Assembly: GCF_008932245.1 (NCBI RefSeq)
Contig: NZ_CP034911.1
Location: forward strand, 392,425 to 456,424
DNA from: Sinorhizobium alkalisoli
GTDB lineage: Bacteria > Pseudomonadota > Alphaproteobacteria > Rhizobiales > Rhizobiaceae
Length of the DNA: 64,000 nucleotides
Reading direction: 5' to 3'
This document shows, in pieces, positions 49,280 through 58,444 of the stretch (its first letter is position 1; each line of letters starts with the position of its first letter). Under the pieces are notes generated by a model. That model searched no databases, was not told the origin of the DNA, and was given only the letters and a program-made list of their open reading frames with translations. The position numbers and the translations under genes are program-made.

Positions 49280-49474
49280 ATGGCCTTCAAAATCATCGCA
49301 TCCCAATGCACCCAATGCGGTGCCTGCGAGTTCGAATGTCCTTCCGATGCCATCGAGTTGAAGGGCGAGAAGTACGTGATTGACCCTGACAAGTGCACCG
49401 AATGCGAGGGAGTTTACGAGGCACAGCAATGCGCCTCGGTATGTCCGATGCCGAAGACCTGCGTGCCGGCTTAA
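49280..49474 (+). CDS. fdxN: Ferredoxin FdxN (2[4Fe-4S])
   Basis: FdxN (64 residues) supplies electrons to NifB or nitrogenase. Cluster 1 is [16 protein letters not shown]; cluster 2 is [18 protein letters not shown], the C-x2-C-x8-C-x3-C variant typical of nifB-linked ferredoxins. It follows nifB by 34 bp, with AGGAG upstream. Confidence 0.95.
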   Translation: MAFKIIASQCTQCGACEFECPSDAIELKGEKYVIDPDKCTECEGVYEAQQCASVCPMPKTCVPA

Positions 49475-49541
49475 ACCCAGAATGCAATGCTCGAGCTTAC
49501 GCGCGCGGCCGGCCATGAGTCTTCCCTGTGTAACCGCAACG

Positions 49542-49883
49542 ATGAAAGAAATGGCGATGAGTGTTGGACGCGAAGAGGAGGTCGAAATCCATAATCCTCC
49601 GCGGTTTATGCCGGGTGAGCGGGTTTGTGCCACACGTCACATCAAGAATGACGGCACCTATCCCGGGAAAGAGACCGGAGCAAGCCTCGTCAGGAAAGGC
49701 GACGCGGGTTTTGTGCGCGATGTGGGGACCTTTCTCCAGCAGTTTTACATCTATGCCGTCGAATGGATTGATCGTGGCATCGTCGTAGGAATGCGTGCGC
49801 GTGAACTGATGAGCCTCGACGAGGTCCCAAGTCTGAAAAGTGCTGCCGAATGCACGCATCGGAGCGAAGGAAAAGCCAGATGA
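49542..49883 (+). CDS. nifZ: NifZ, MoFe-protein maturation factor
   Basis: NifZ helps form the second P-cluster of the MoFe protein. From 49542 the protein has 113 residues; ATGs at 49515, 49551 and 49557 are alternatives, and the family-like sequence begins at 49557 (MSVGREEEVEIHNPP). Conserved: RFMPGERVCATRHIKNDGTY, GDAGFVRDVGTFLQQFYIYA and VEWIDRGIVVGMRARELM. The stop overlaps the fixU start (ATGA). Confidence 0.92.
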   Translation: MKEMAMSVGREEEVEIHNPPRFMPGERVCATRHIKNDGTYPGKETGASLVRKGDAGFVRDVGTFLQQFYIYAVEWIDRGIVVGMRARELMSLDEVPSLKSAAECTHRSEGKAR

Positions 49884-50122
49884 AAGTAACGATCCGCAGA
49901 ACTGACAATGGCTTATCAGCATATGTTCCCAGGAAGGATCTCGAAGAGCCGATCGTCGAGATTGAGAACGAAAGCCTATGGGGCGGCTTTGTGGTGCTTG
50001 CAAACGGCTGGCGGCTCCTACTGCCCGAGCTTCCGAAGGACACCCGTCTACCGGTCACCGTCGAGGCAAGAAAGATCGTGAACGATGATGTTGGTATAGT
50101 AGCCCAAAGAGAAACATCATGA
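49880..50122 (+). CDS. fixU: FixU/NifT protein
   Basis: This 80-residue protein belongs to the NifT/FixU family, small proteins of unknown role in nif operons. Recognised by MKVTIRR...LSAYVPRKDLEEPIVEIE, WGGFVVLANGWRLLLPELP and LPVTVEARKI. It overlaps nifZ by four bases and is last in the nifB unit. Confidence 0.9.
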   Translation: MKVTIRRTDNGLSAYVPRKDLEEPIVEIENESLWGGFVVLANGWRLLLPELPKDTRLPVTVEARKIVNDDVGIVAQRETS

Positions 50123-50380
50123 AATCAACACTGACTTCCGGTCGTCGTCATTCGGAGCCCCGACCCGAAGCAGCGTGACCCGGCGCGGATGAACCTGTGG
50201 CGTCGAATAGGTCAGATCTGCTTGGTACGTACCCTCTGCTCTCGTGCGGTAGAGCAGCCGTTGTCCTTCGCGCCGGCGGTGCATCACTCTCAAGCCCCAC
50301 GGCTTGCCGCAGTGCGCCTGCCGCTGGAACGGACCCCGTTGCTGCAATTGGGCCCGAAGCCCTCTAATGAAGGAGTTCAC

Positions 50381-50609
50381 CATGACTACCGCAATGGCAG
50401 CTTTCCCGCGCCGTGGGGAACTGAAGTCTAACGATCGCGGCGTGACGACGACGCGATTTATCGAGCGCGAAGGTTCGGCCATGATGATTAACGGTGTCAC
50501 CGTCTTCGGCCGTAGCATCCCAAATCCCCATGCACAAGAGGAATTGCGAAGGTCGTGTGATGGTTCTCGGCGCCAAACGATCCGACAAGTCGGCGGCATC
50601 CACTGCTAA
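50381..50609 (+). CDS. Small hypothetical protein
   Basis: A frame of 75 codons starts MTTAMAAFPRRGELKSNDRG with AAGGAG six bases before the ATG. I recognise no domain. The product is hydrophilic and has two Cys near the end. The good ribosome site argues for translation, but the 3' half may be a decayed frame. It lies 258 bp after fixU. Confidence 0.4.
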
Positions 50610-50750
50610 TTTGTCCCAACGGATGGGGCCTCGATCCGGCCAAAGGCGCCGCACCGCTTTATCTACCCGCTCGGCAATGCAAACGACGCGAGGCTATATC
50701 GCACCGAAGGTCACCCATTACGCGACCGGGCGTCCTATGGCCGATGGTGC

Positions 50751-51796
50751 GTGATGAGTAATTACGGTGCGTCAGTTGCCAAGTTTGCCCTCACTCTCTC
50801 GCTGGGAGCTCTTGGCGGTTGGGTGATGTGGCACTTCGATATGCCGCTCGCCTGGTTGGCCGGCGCAATCATCGCCACCGGCGTGGGTGCGCTGTTCAAG
50901 CTGCCGGTGGCGATGCCTCCCTTGGCTCGACTGCCAATGACCGCTGCAATTGGTGCAATGCTGGGAGGTCGTTCTCGCCTGCGGTCTTCAAGTATGCCGA
51001 TTCACTGCTGTTCTCGCTCGGTGGTCTAGCGGCATTCATCGGGGCCGCGGGCGCACTGGTCTACGTCTATTTCCGCCGTGTGGCCGGATTCGATCACCCC
51101 ACGGCCTACTTCTCGGCAATGCCTGGAGGTCTCGTCGACATGGTTACACTCGGCCTGGAGTGTGGCGGAGACGAAAAGATGATCGCGCTTGTCCAAGCCG
51201 CCCGGATCATCTTGGTGGCACTTGCTTTGCCGTTCCTGATTCGGAGCATTACCGGAGTCGCGCCGCATCGCACCGCAGCCGCATTCGTTCCGCTCGCGAG
51301 TCTCCGCGCCAACGACGTTTTGTGGTTCTGCGTGGCTGTTTTGGTCGGGGTGCCTGCCGGAATCTTGCTGCGCCTACCAGCGCGTTATCTGCTCGGTCCG
51401 ATGTCGGCAAGTGCCATCATGCACATTATGGGATTGACGCAGTTCGAGCTGCCAACTGCGGCACGCGCCGCGGCGCAGGTCGTCATCGGAACAACAATCG
51501 GCTGCCGGTTCGCGTTTGTGCCGCCGAGGAAGATCACGGAAGTCATCGGCCTGTCGTTCGGTTCCACAATCCTGCTTCTGGCTGGGACGCCAACCTTCGC
51601 GAGCGTTCTCTCCTGCCTCACGGGAGACCGGTTCGCCTCCCTCGCGCTCGCCTACTCGCCGGGAGGTGTCGCCGAGATCAGCGTCATCGCTCTCTCGCTT
51701 GGCGTCGAGGTTCCGTTCGTTGTTCTCCACCATATCGTCCGTCTCTTTCTAATAGTAGCGGGAGCGGGTGCCGTGTTTCGATGGGTGAAGCGCTAA
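50751..51796 (+). pseudogene. AbrB-family membrane permease, one frameshift
   Basis: Two frames together encode a polytopic membrane protein of the AbrB duplication family (once annotated as ammonia monooxygenase). The first frame starts at 50751 with ALGGWVMWHFDMPLAWLAGA and ends in LPMTAAIGAMLGG; the rest continues in the next frame near 50970 as SFSPAVFKYADSLLFSLGG and on to HHIVRLFLIVAGAGAVFRWV at 51796. One missing base near 50966-50972 would explain it. The conserved AMPGGLVDMV and SPGGVAEISVIALSLG repeats, the family hallmark, are intact. It is either a recent pseudogene or a sequencing error. Confidence 0.8.
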
Positions 51797-51801
51797 GGAG
51801 T

Positions 51802-52203
51802 TCAGAAAAGCTCTTGCAAGGGCCATGCAGGTTCCATGATCGCTGAAATGGGCGGGCCCGTGCGGACGGTGGATGGGAGGACGTCCGCCCCCGTCCTACT
51901 CCATCTTGACGCAGCAAGCTTGGAGCGCTGACGAGCATAGCTCGGGGCGATCATCGGGTAATCGGCCGGGAGTCCCCATTTGCGGCGGTATTGTTCCGGC
52001 GTCAGACCGTATTTCGCCATCAGGTGCCGCCGCAGCAGCTTGAACTTTTTGCCATCTTCCAAGCAAATGATGAAGTCCTCGGCCAGCGATTTCCTGATCG
52101 GCACTGCTGGGCGCCGCTTTCCGACGACAGGCTCCTCCTTGCCTTGGAATATTCGAGAGGCACTACTCAGCGCCGCATGGGTTTGCTGAATCACATGCGG
52201 CAA
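51802..52203 (-). CDS. MucR/Ros-family regulator with altered zinc site
   Basis: The frame resembles the MucR/Ros regulators that repress exopolysaccharide and other genes: VVGKRRPAVPIRKSL, FIICLEDGKKFKLLRRHL, YGLTPEQYRRKWGLPADYPM and APSYARQRSKLA. Ros has a C-x2-C zinc pair (CLEC); here it is CLED, so the second Cys is Asp, as in some zinc-free relatives. Upstream the frame is homologous to the family (LAGKIVAAYLIRNVVPIDDL) but has no ATG or GTG before a stop near 52330; TTG at 52203 is the only usual start. The gene may be 5'-truncated or use a rare start. Confidence 0.7.
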   Translation of the reverse strand: MPHVIQQTHAALSSASRIFQGKEEPVVGKRRPAVPIRKSLAEDFIICLEDGKKFKLLRRHLMAKYGLTPEQYRRKWGLPADYPMIAPSYARQRSKLAASRWSRTGADVLPSTVRTGPPISAIMEPAWPLQELF

Positions 52204-52685
52204 ATCGTCGATCGGGACGACATTCCGGATTAGATAAGCCGCGACGATCTTGCCGGCAAGCTTGAGTTGCCGCTCATTGGCGTTCGAACACAGTTTGCTA
52301 ATTGCTCTTCTCCCGTCAATTTGTGCCTAGTAGAGTTCGGCCAAGTTAATGCAAAGGCATCCGACCGAAAACTTGACCACTGGGTTAATCGAAAACGCAA
52401 GAAGCGTCGGACAACAGTGCGGTTGTCCCTCCAGCCTTGCCAATCCGTTTCATTGGCGTGGACTTTCATGCCCGCTCGCCGTACGTCACTATCAGTATTC
52501 TGGCTGTTAAAACCAGTTCCCCCTCTTCCTCCGCGTCTCTGCTCAAACCCGCTTCTTGATCGCGCATGACGGCCATTCAACATTCAACTCGCGGATAAGG
52601 AACACCCGTTTCGGACCTGATCTTAATCAAGCATAGGGACTGCGCCACGCATGGGGAGAGAAAGAGTGACAAGGCACCATGGTAC
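52204..52685. other. Intergenic; 5' continuation of the MucR-like frame, otherwise empty
   Basis: The first 120 bp or so still encode MucR-like residues without a start codon. The rest up to the monooxygenase stop shows no coding frame I recognise. Confidence 0.45.
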
Positions 52686-53714
52686 TCAGCCAACCCGATC
52701 CATGAGTTCGGATTGAAGCGTCCTGGCGGTGTACAGCGAAGCGTCCAGGGGCAGGTTCCCAAACGCCACCTGACAAAGGAGATAGTTTGCTCCCGCCTCT
52801 TCCACCTGATCTAGCAGAGCCCGTCGGACAAAATCCGCCGTTCCCACCACGCACAATTCACTTTCGATTGCTGCATCGAAGCTCAAGGGGAGATTCGGTG
52901 GAACCGGGATTTCATTTAGGACGTACAGGAATTTGAAAGTTTCAAGCCATCGTTCGAAAGCAGGAGCGGCGAGCGAATATGCATGGTCTGCAGACTGCCC
53001 TACCACAATCATGCGAAGCAGTCCGAGGAATGGCGCCTGGTCGTTCGCGCCACTGTTGTGTCCTTTCTCGCAGCGGAAGGCGTCGGTGACCTTGCGAACG
53101 AATGAGGCAGGACCTAGAGACGCGATATTCGCGCCGTTTGCAGCGGCCCAGCGTGCAGACTCGGGTTTGTTGGTGGCGATCCATGTCGGCGGGTGCGGGC
53201 GCTGATGAGGCTTCAGGGTCAAAGGGACATTGTTTAGCTCAAAATGGTGGCCGCGGTAGGAAAGAGTGCCGCCCCTCATCGCCTCCATCAGGATTTCGCT
53301 GGCTTCGAGATAGCGTCCTGGCACTGCGTCCGCACCAATCCCGAAGTAAGCTAGCTCGATCGGAAGGGAGCCGCGCCCTATGCCCAACTCGACCCTGCCA
53401 CCGCTCAAATGGTCAAGCATGCAGATCTCCTCAAATGCACGCAGCGGATGACAAAGGCTAAGCAGCATGGTGAGGGGGCCGAGACGAAGGTGACGGGTGC
53501 GCTGCGCGACACTCGATAAGAACAGGTTCGGTGATGGGCCTCTTCCATGCGGCGAGCAATGGTGCTCCGCTACATGGTAAGCATAAAAGCCGAGCCGATC
53601 ATACGCTTCCGCCAGCTTGAGACGGTCTGCGTATTGTCGTGCAACGGCATTACCATCCTCGTCCAGATGGTCGAATATGCCGAAAGTTAGGTTTGAAGGA
53701 AGGGCTTTTCTCAT
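52686..53714 (-). CDS. Luciferase-like (LLM) flavin-dependent monooxygenase
   Basis: The protein has 342 residues, start ATG at 53714 with GGAG nine bases upstream. LLM-family features: YADRLKLAEAYDRLGFYAYH, VAEHHCSPHGRGPSPNLFLS, LSGGRVELGIGRGSLPIELA and HPPTWIATNKPESARWAA. The substrate is unknown. It lies downstream of the HisC-like aminotransferase gene, with a 364-bp gap; a nod box precedes that gene, so both may be flavonoid-inducible. NGR234 has a similar pair (y4wE-y4wF) as I recall. Confidence 0.85.
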   Translation of the reverse strand: MRKALPSNLTFGIFDHLDEDGNAVARQYADRLKLAEAYDRLGFYAYHVAEHHCSPHGRGPSPNLFLSSVAQRTRHLRLGPLTMLLSLCHPLRAFEEICMLDHLSGGRVELGIGRGSLPIELAYFGIGADAVPGRYLEASEILMEAMRGGTLSYRGHHFELNNVPLTLKPHQRPHPPTWIATNKPESARWAAANGANIASLGPASFVRKVTDAFRCEKGHNSGANDQAPFLGLLRMIVVGQSADHAYSLAAPAFERWLETFKFLYVLNEIPVPPNLPLSFDAAIESELCVVGTADFVRRALLDQVEEAGANYLLCQVAFGNLPLDASLYTARTLQSELMDRVG

Positions 53715-54078
53715 TGAACTGTCTCCGACTTTGTTCCGAGAGCTCCGGACCTTGATTCAAGCGAAATTGGATTTGCGGCTTTTCTTGGCCGGACATCACT
53801 ACTGATGCTGAGTCCGGGCCACACGTCCTTGCACGCTCGGCTGTTGCTCAACATCTTTAGTGCTTCTGCCGGGGAAAGCTTCATTGCCTTCGCGGCTATA
53901 TGCTGGTTCTGCAGTTTGACGGCTGGAGAACATGACGTACGACACGTGCAAGCGGGCTATGCAACTGCCTCCTCCCCCTAGGGAGCGGTAGAGCTGGTCA
54001 ACGCTGTGGGGAGATCTTGCGATCGTTGCTCTCTGTCTTATTGCCGCGATCATTCGCACAGAACGGAATATGTAGCTG
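53715..54078. other. Gap between aminotransferase and monooxygenase, no gene recognised
   Basis: No coding frame of note, no nod box and no sigma-54 element was seen. The gap may be part of a common transcript or hold a weak promoter. Confidence 0.45.
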
Positions 54079-55185
54079 CTAAACGGCCGATCGTGTGGAG
54101 CTCTCAGCTCCCAAAATCTCATCGACAGCTTCAAGGAACGCATCCATTTGCGATTTTGTCCCGATGCTAACGCGAATGCAATCTTCCAGACCCTCATCAG
54201 GGAGGACGGCCACGAGTATCTTTTTTTGCTTCAAGTAGGTTTGCCACCAAGCGCCGTCTCGCCCCGATGGCACACGGGCCAGCAGGAAGTTCGCATGAGA
54301 GGGCGTCACAGAGAACCCAAGTTGCGACAGTGCGAACCTCACGCGCTCTCTCTCAAACTCAATATGTCTACGGTTCTCCTCGTAGGCCGTGCGGTGAGCA
54401 AGGATGCTGACACCAACCGCATGGGCGATCACATTCATGTTGAACATGTTCTGGAGATTGCGCAGCCGCCCTATAACCTCAGGATGGCCGAAGCCGAAGC
54501 CAACGCGAATGCCGGCCGCCGCATAGCTCTTAGAGAAAGTTCGTAAGATCAGAAGGTTCGAATAGCGGTCAATTAAACGGAGAGCGCTGTCAGGCGCAAA
54601 GTCTACATAGGCTTCGTCCAGCACGATCAACCGGTCAGATTGTGCGACGAGGCTTTCAATATCCGCAATCGGGACAAAAGTGCCGGTAGGATTGTTCGGA
54701 TTAGCCAAGAGAATGAACTTGGCCTCCTTTGCAGGACCGAAAAGCAGTTTGTGTATCGGCAACGAGCAAGACTCGCCGGATCTGATTTCAAGCAATCGAG
54801 CATCTTGCAGCAGCGCGAGCTTGTGGTTGTATGCAAAGCCAGGTGACAACATCGCGACGCTGTCACCCGGGTCAAGGAATGCTCTGTATAGAAGCGAAAG
54901 AAGTTCGGAGGACCCGTTGCCGGCGATCACCTGATCCGGGGAAAGGTTATAGGATGCGGCAGCTGCTTCCCTCAAGCTGACGTTATCATCCTCCGGATAT
55001 AGATACTGCCGTTCGAGAGCAGCAACAGCGCTCTGCATTACCGCTGCCGGCAAGGCAAATGGATTCTCGTTTGTGTTTAGTTTGACACAGTCGGCATCTG
55101 GTCCCGGACCGGACGGAAGAGGATTCAGCTGTCTATATACTTCTGAAAGAGACGAAAGCACGCGTTGCAGTTTGGTGTCAGACAT
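54079..55185 (-). CDS. Class-I/II PLP aminotransferase, HisC-like
   Basis: The 368-residue protein resembles histidinol-phosphate aminotransferases: LNTNENPFALP, AGNGSSELLSLLYRAFLDPG, LANPNNPTGTFVPIADIESL, LDEAYVDFAPDSALRLID and the PLP Lys in LRTFSKSYAAAGIRVGFG. No other his genes lie nearby, and a nod box precedes it, so the substrate is more likely a special amine or amino acid in symbiosis than histidinol phosphate; this is inference. The N-terminus starts MSDTKLQRVLSSLSEVYRQL. Confidence 0.87.
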   Translation of the reverse strand: MSDTKLQRVLSSLSEVYRQLNPLPSGPGPDADCVKLNTNENPFALPAAVMQSAVAALERQYLYPEDDNVSLREAAAASYNLSPDQVIAGNGSSELLSLLYRAFLDPGDSVAMLSPGFAYNHKLALLQDARLLEIRSGESCSLPIHKLLFGPAKEAKFILLANPNNPTGTFVPIADIESLVAQSDRLIVLDEAYVDFAPDSALRLIDRYSNLLILRTFSKSYAAAGIRVGFGFGHPEVIGRLRNLQNMFNMNVIAHAVGVSILAHRTAYEENRRHIEFERERVRFALSQLGFSVTPSHANFLLARVPSGRDGAWWQTYLKQKKILVAVLPDEGLEDCIRVSIGTKSQMDAFLEAVDEILGAESSTRSAV

Positions 55186-55313
55186 AGTTCTTCTCTTTTG
55201 CAGTCGCAGAGGATAGTCGCTTTCTCAGCCATTCACCGCGAGTCGATTATCAGGTGCCGTGCGGTTACTGGCCTAAAAACTCAATGGACGATTCTTCTAG
55301 TTCAGGTCTGCCG

Positions 55314-55360
55314 CTCCAGCAAAATCATTTGTTTGCATCGCAGCCATAGATGCGATGAAT
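55314..55360 (-). promoter_or_regulatory. Second nod box, upstream of the HisC-like gene
   Basis: Read on the minus strand the element starts at 55360 with ATTCAT, has TATG at the place of GATG (16 bases in), then after six bases ATGCAAACAAATGATTTT, ending at 55314. The block AAACAA-N2-GATTTT is preserved with correct spacing to the first half; the half-site is ATT-N9-TAT instead of ATC-N9-GAT. It lies 129 bp before the aminotransferase ATG. It is more diverged than the box at 6414. Confidence 0.75.
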
Positions 55361-55917
55361 ATGAAAAACATCCTTAGGACGATCACTCATGTGTTGGGCT
55401 CGAAGACGCAGTGGCTCTTCTCGAGCGCCTTAAGCCGAGCTCAAGTGCCTGGACGAAATTGTCTCAACACTGACGAGGGGGTCCCTTGGCGCCGCGACTC
55501 AGAGGTAACTACGTGTGGTGCACTGGCGAAGCGAGAGCTCATGGTAGTGAGTAACTGCAGCGATGTGGTGTATTCCCCACAATGCCGGCCACTGCTTTAC
55601 GCGTTCACTACTCCGCTTTGCGGCCGCTTGTGATCGCAGATTCGCGAAAGCCGTGTGGACGAGTTGAATCCGTTTCGGCTTTTTGGGATTCCGCTGCGCA
55701 TCTCCACGCAGGATGATCAGAGTTGTTGTTTTCATGATGCTTTCCACAGCGGGCGAGCGATGCGTCCCGCGTGCTTTGGAAAATGGAAGGCGAATGGAGG
55801 CGCTTCGGCTGGTAGAGGAATGCGGACGTTTTTGAGTACGTATCGCGCGGCGCCTTCCACTTAGACGAATTCCACTGTCGCCGAGCAACTGGGCTGTTTC
55901 AGCCGAGGCGTTCAACC
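55361..55917. other. Intergenic left of IS66 element B, no gene recognised
   Basis: Several short frames exist but none has a recognisable domain. The sequence up to 55917 abuts the left inverted repeat of the complete IS66 element. Confidence 0.45.
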
Positions 55918-55998
55918 GTGAGCGCGACGAACATCCCACCTTTCCTTTTGTGATTGAGACCGCGAGATAGGCTCCTTCATCGACAGGAGCGGAACGGA

Positions 55999-56469
55999 AT
56001 GGTTGGAGATCACGCTGATGCCATGCTTGAAGTCATGGATGAAGCCATGGATGAAGCCAGGCATGAGGGAAGGTATCGTCGGATCGAGGTGATCACCGGT
56101 CGGCGCCAGCGGCGGAATTGGACTGACGAGGAGAAGGCGCGGATCCTTGCGGAAAGCGCAGAGCCCGACGTGAACATCTCGGCGATTGCCCGGCGCTGGG
56201 GCGTCAACCGCGGTCTGCTGAACGTCTGGCGTCGCGAAGCCGGACTGACCTCTCAACGATCCGCGAAAGCCTGCGCGCAGCAGGCGATGTTCGTGCCGGT
56301 GACGGTGGTTGGCGATAGAACTTCTCCCGAGAGCTCGCCGTCGGATGTGGCCCACTCCGCCGCGGGTCGAATTGAGATCGAGATTGCTGGCGCGCGCATG
56401 ACCGTGATCGGCTCGGTGGCGCCCGAATTGGCGCAGGCGATGGTGGCGGCGTTGCGAGGACGCCGGTGA
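55999..56469 (+). CDS. IS66-family TnpA (complete element)
   Basis: Same 156-residue protein as at 1938-2408, with the helix-turn-helix (WTDEEKARILAESA...AIARRWGVNRGLLNVWRRE). AGGAG precedes the ATG. It overlaps tnpB by four bases, as usual in this family. Confidence 0.85.
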   Translation: MVGDHADAMLEVMDEAMDEARHEGRYRRIEVITGRRQRRNWTDEEKARILAESAEPDVNISAIARRWGVNRGLLNVWRREAGLTSQRSAKACAQQAMFVPVTVVGDRTSPESSPSDVAHSAAGRIEIEIAGARMTVIGSVAPELAQAMVAALRGRR

Positions 56470-56821
56470 TCGGACTTTCGCCGAATGGCGTGAAGATCAT
56501 GGTGGCGACGCAACCGGTCGACTTCCGGCGCGGCATGAATGGGCTTGTAGCCTTGGTGGCGTCAGCGCTTGCGGCCGATCCCTATTGTGGCGACGTGTTC
56601 GTGTTCCGCGCCAAGCGTCTCGATCGACTTCGCTGCATTTATTGGGACGGATCAGGCATGATCCTGGCGACGAAATGGCTGGAGGCGGGCAAGTTCGTTT
56701 GGCCACCTATCCGCGATGGCGCGATGCAGATGAGTAGCCAGGAGTTCTCGCTTTGCTTGATGGCATTGACTGGACGCGGGTCAAACGAAACGCGGTGAGG
56801 AGGCCCTCAAAAGTAGGCTGA
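56466..56821 (+). pseudogene. IS66-family TnpB, probable 1-bp frameshift near the end
   Basis: The frame begins MIGLSPNGVKIMVATQPVDF and is normal up to MQMSSQEFSL. After that it reads CLMALTGRGSNETR and stops at 56798; the next frame gives LDGIDWTRVKRNAVRRPSKV and stops at 56819, which is the expected family C-terminus. One base lost around 56751-56756 explains it. If real, TnpB loses its last 20 residues and the element may be unable to transpose. Confidence 0.75.
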
Positions 56822-56869
56822 TCCTATTGGTTTTGCTTGCAGATTCAGGCTTGTGTGGTAGGGTCTGCC

Positions 56870-58444
56870 ATGCCGCTTCGACCCACCCCCTTGCCTCAGG
56901 ATGCTGCGCAATTAACCCGGATCATTCTCTCGCTCGACGAAGAGAATGCCGATCTCAAAGCGCGCGTTGCCTTCCTGGAGCAGCAGCTCTTTGGGCCGAA
57001 GTCGGAGAAAATGACGGCGATCGACCCGACGCAGGCGACGCTCGACCTTGGCGATCTCAGCGACATTCCCGAAACTGCCAATGACGATGTCGCGCCCGCC
57101 ACCGAGGGGACACCGCAGGCTCGACGATCGCCAGCCCGCAATATCGGCCGTTTGCCCAAGCACCTTCCCCGGTATGAAGAGGTCATCGAGCCGGAGAGCA
57201 AGAGCTGCCCCTGCTGTTCGTTTGACCTGCATTGCATCGGCACGGACGTCAGCGAGGCGCTCGACATCGTGCCGGCGGTCGTCCGGGTGAAACGGACGAT
57301 CCGGCCGCGCTACGCCTGCCGGGCCTGCGAAAGCGTCATTGTGCAGGCGCCCGCGCCGGCGCGCGTAATGGATGGCGGCATGGTGACCACGGCCTTTGCC
57401 GCCCATGTCGCCGTTTCAAAGTTTGCCTGGCATCTTCCGCTCCATCGCCAGGCGCAGATGCTGGCTTCCTGCGGCGTGATCATCGATCGCGGCACGCTCG
57501 GCGCCTGGGTGACGCGGATCGCCTGGTGGCTCGAGCTTCTCTACGATGCGCTCACCGCCTTCATCCGCTCCCAGCCGAGGGTGTTCTGTGACGAGACTCC
57601 GCTTCCGCGGCTCGATCCGGGGCGCAAACGCACCAAGCTCTGCCAGTTATGGGCGCAGGCCATCGACGATCGCCCATGGAATGGTCCGGCGCCGCCGGCG
57701 GTCGCCTATGTCTTTGCCGAAAGCCGGAGTGCTCGCGAGGTCGAGGGGCAATTGTCGTCCTTTGGCGGCGTGCTTCAAGTCGATGGGTATCAAGCCTATA
57801 AGACCATGGCCAAACGCTGGGGGAAGAGTAATGTCGCTCCCATGCGACTGGCCTTCTGCCTTGCCCATGCGCGGCGCAAGTTCGTCGATGTCGTCAAACT
57901 GACCGGCTCCTCGGAGGCGCTGTCGATCCTGGCCAGGATTGCCGAGATCTATCGCATCGAAGCGAAGATCCGAGGCGAGAATGACGATACCCGGCTGAGG
58001 GTGCGGCGTCGCGAGGCAGCGCCCATCATGAGCGAACTGAAGGCCCAGCTCACCGAACTGCGCGACGAGGTGTCGGCAAAATCGGCGCTTGGCAAGGCCG
58101 TCACCTACACGCTCAACCACTGGAACGGACTGGCAGCCTTCCTGGAGGATGGCCGGGTCGAAGTGGACTCCAATGTGGTCGAGCGTTCGATGAAATCCGT
58201 AGCCCTGACGAGGAAGAATTCGTTGTTCGTGGGCAACGAGCGCGGTGGCAAGACCTTCGCGGTCCTCGCATCGCTCGTCAACACCTGTAAACTGAATGGT
58301 GTGGACCCCGAGGCCTGGTTAGCCGATGTGCTGGAACGCATCATCGCGGGCAAAGTGAAAGCCAGCGAGATGGAGAGTCTTTTGCCGTGGAACTGGAAGG
58401 CTGAGCGCGAGGCGATGACAGAGCAGGAGCGACGGGCGGCATGA
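56870..58444 (+). CDS. IS66-family transposase TnpC
   Basis: The 524-residue transposase starts MPLRPTPLPQDAAQLTRIIL. It has a leucine-rich coiled region (about 10-50), a zinc-binding pair (SCPCCSF and YACRACES), and the DDE core: VFCDETPLPRLDPGRKRTKL with the first Asp, LQVDGYQAYKTMAKRWG with the second and NVVERSMKSVALTRKNSLFV with the Glu. The C-terminus is family-typical. It is intact. Confidence 0.92.
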   Translation: MPLRPTPLPQDAAQLTRIILSLDEENADLKARVAFLEQQLFGPKSEKMTAIDPTQATLDLGDLSDIPETANDDVAPATEGTPQARRSPARNIGRLPKHLPRYEEVIEPESKSCPCCSFDLHCIGTDVSEALDIVPAVVRVKRTIRPRYACRACESVIVQAPAPARVMDGGMVTTAFAAHVAVSKFAWHLPLHRQAQMLASCGVIIDRGTLGAWVTRIAWWLELLYDALTAFIRSQPRVFCDETPLPRLDPGRKRTKLCQLWAQAIDDRPWNGPAPPAVAYVFAESRSAREVEGQLSSFGGVLQVDGYQAYKTMAKRWGKSNVAPMRLAFCLAHARRKFVDVVKLTGSSEALSILARIAEIYRIEAKIRGENDDTRLRVRRREAAPIMSELKAQLTELRDEVSAKSALGKAVTYTLNHWNGLAAFLEDGRVEVDSNVVERSMKSVALTRKNSLFVGNERGGKTFAVLASLVNTCKLNGVDPEAWLADVLERIIAGKVKASEMESLLPWNWKAEREAMTEQERRAA

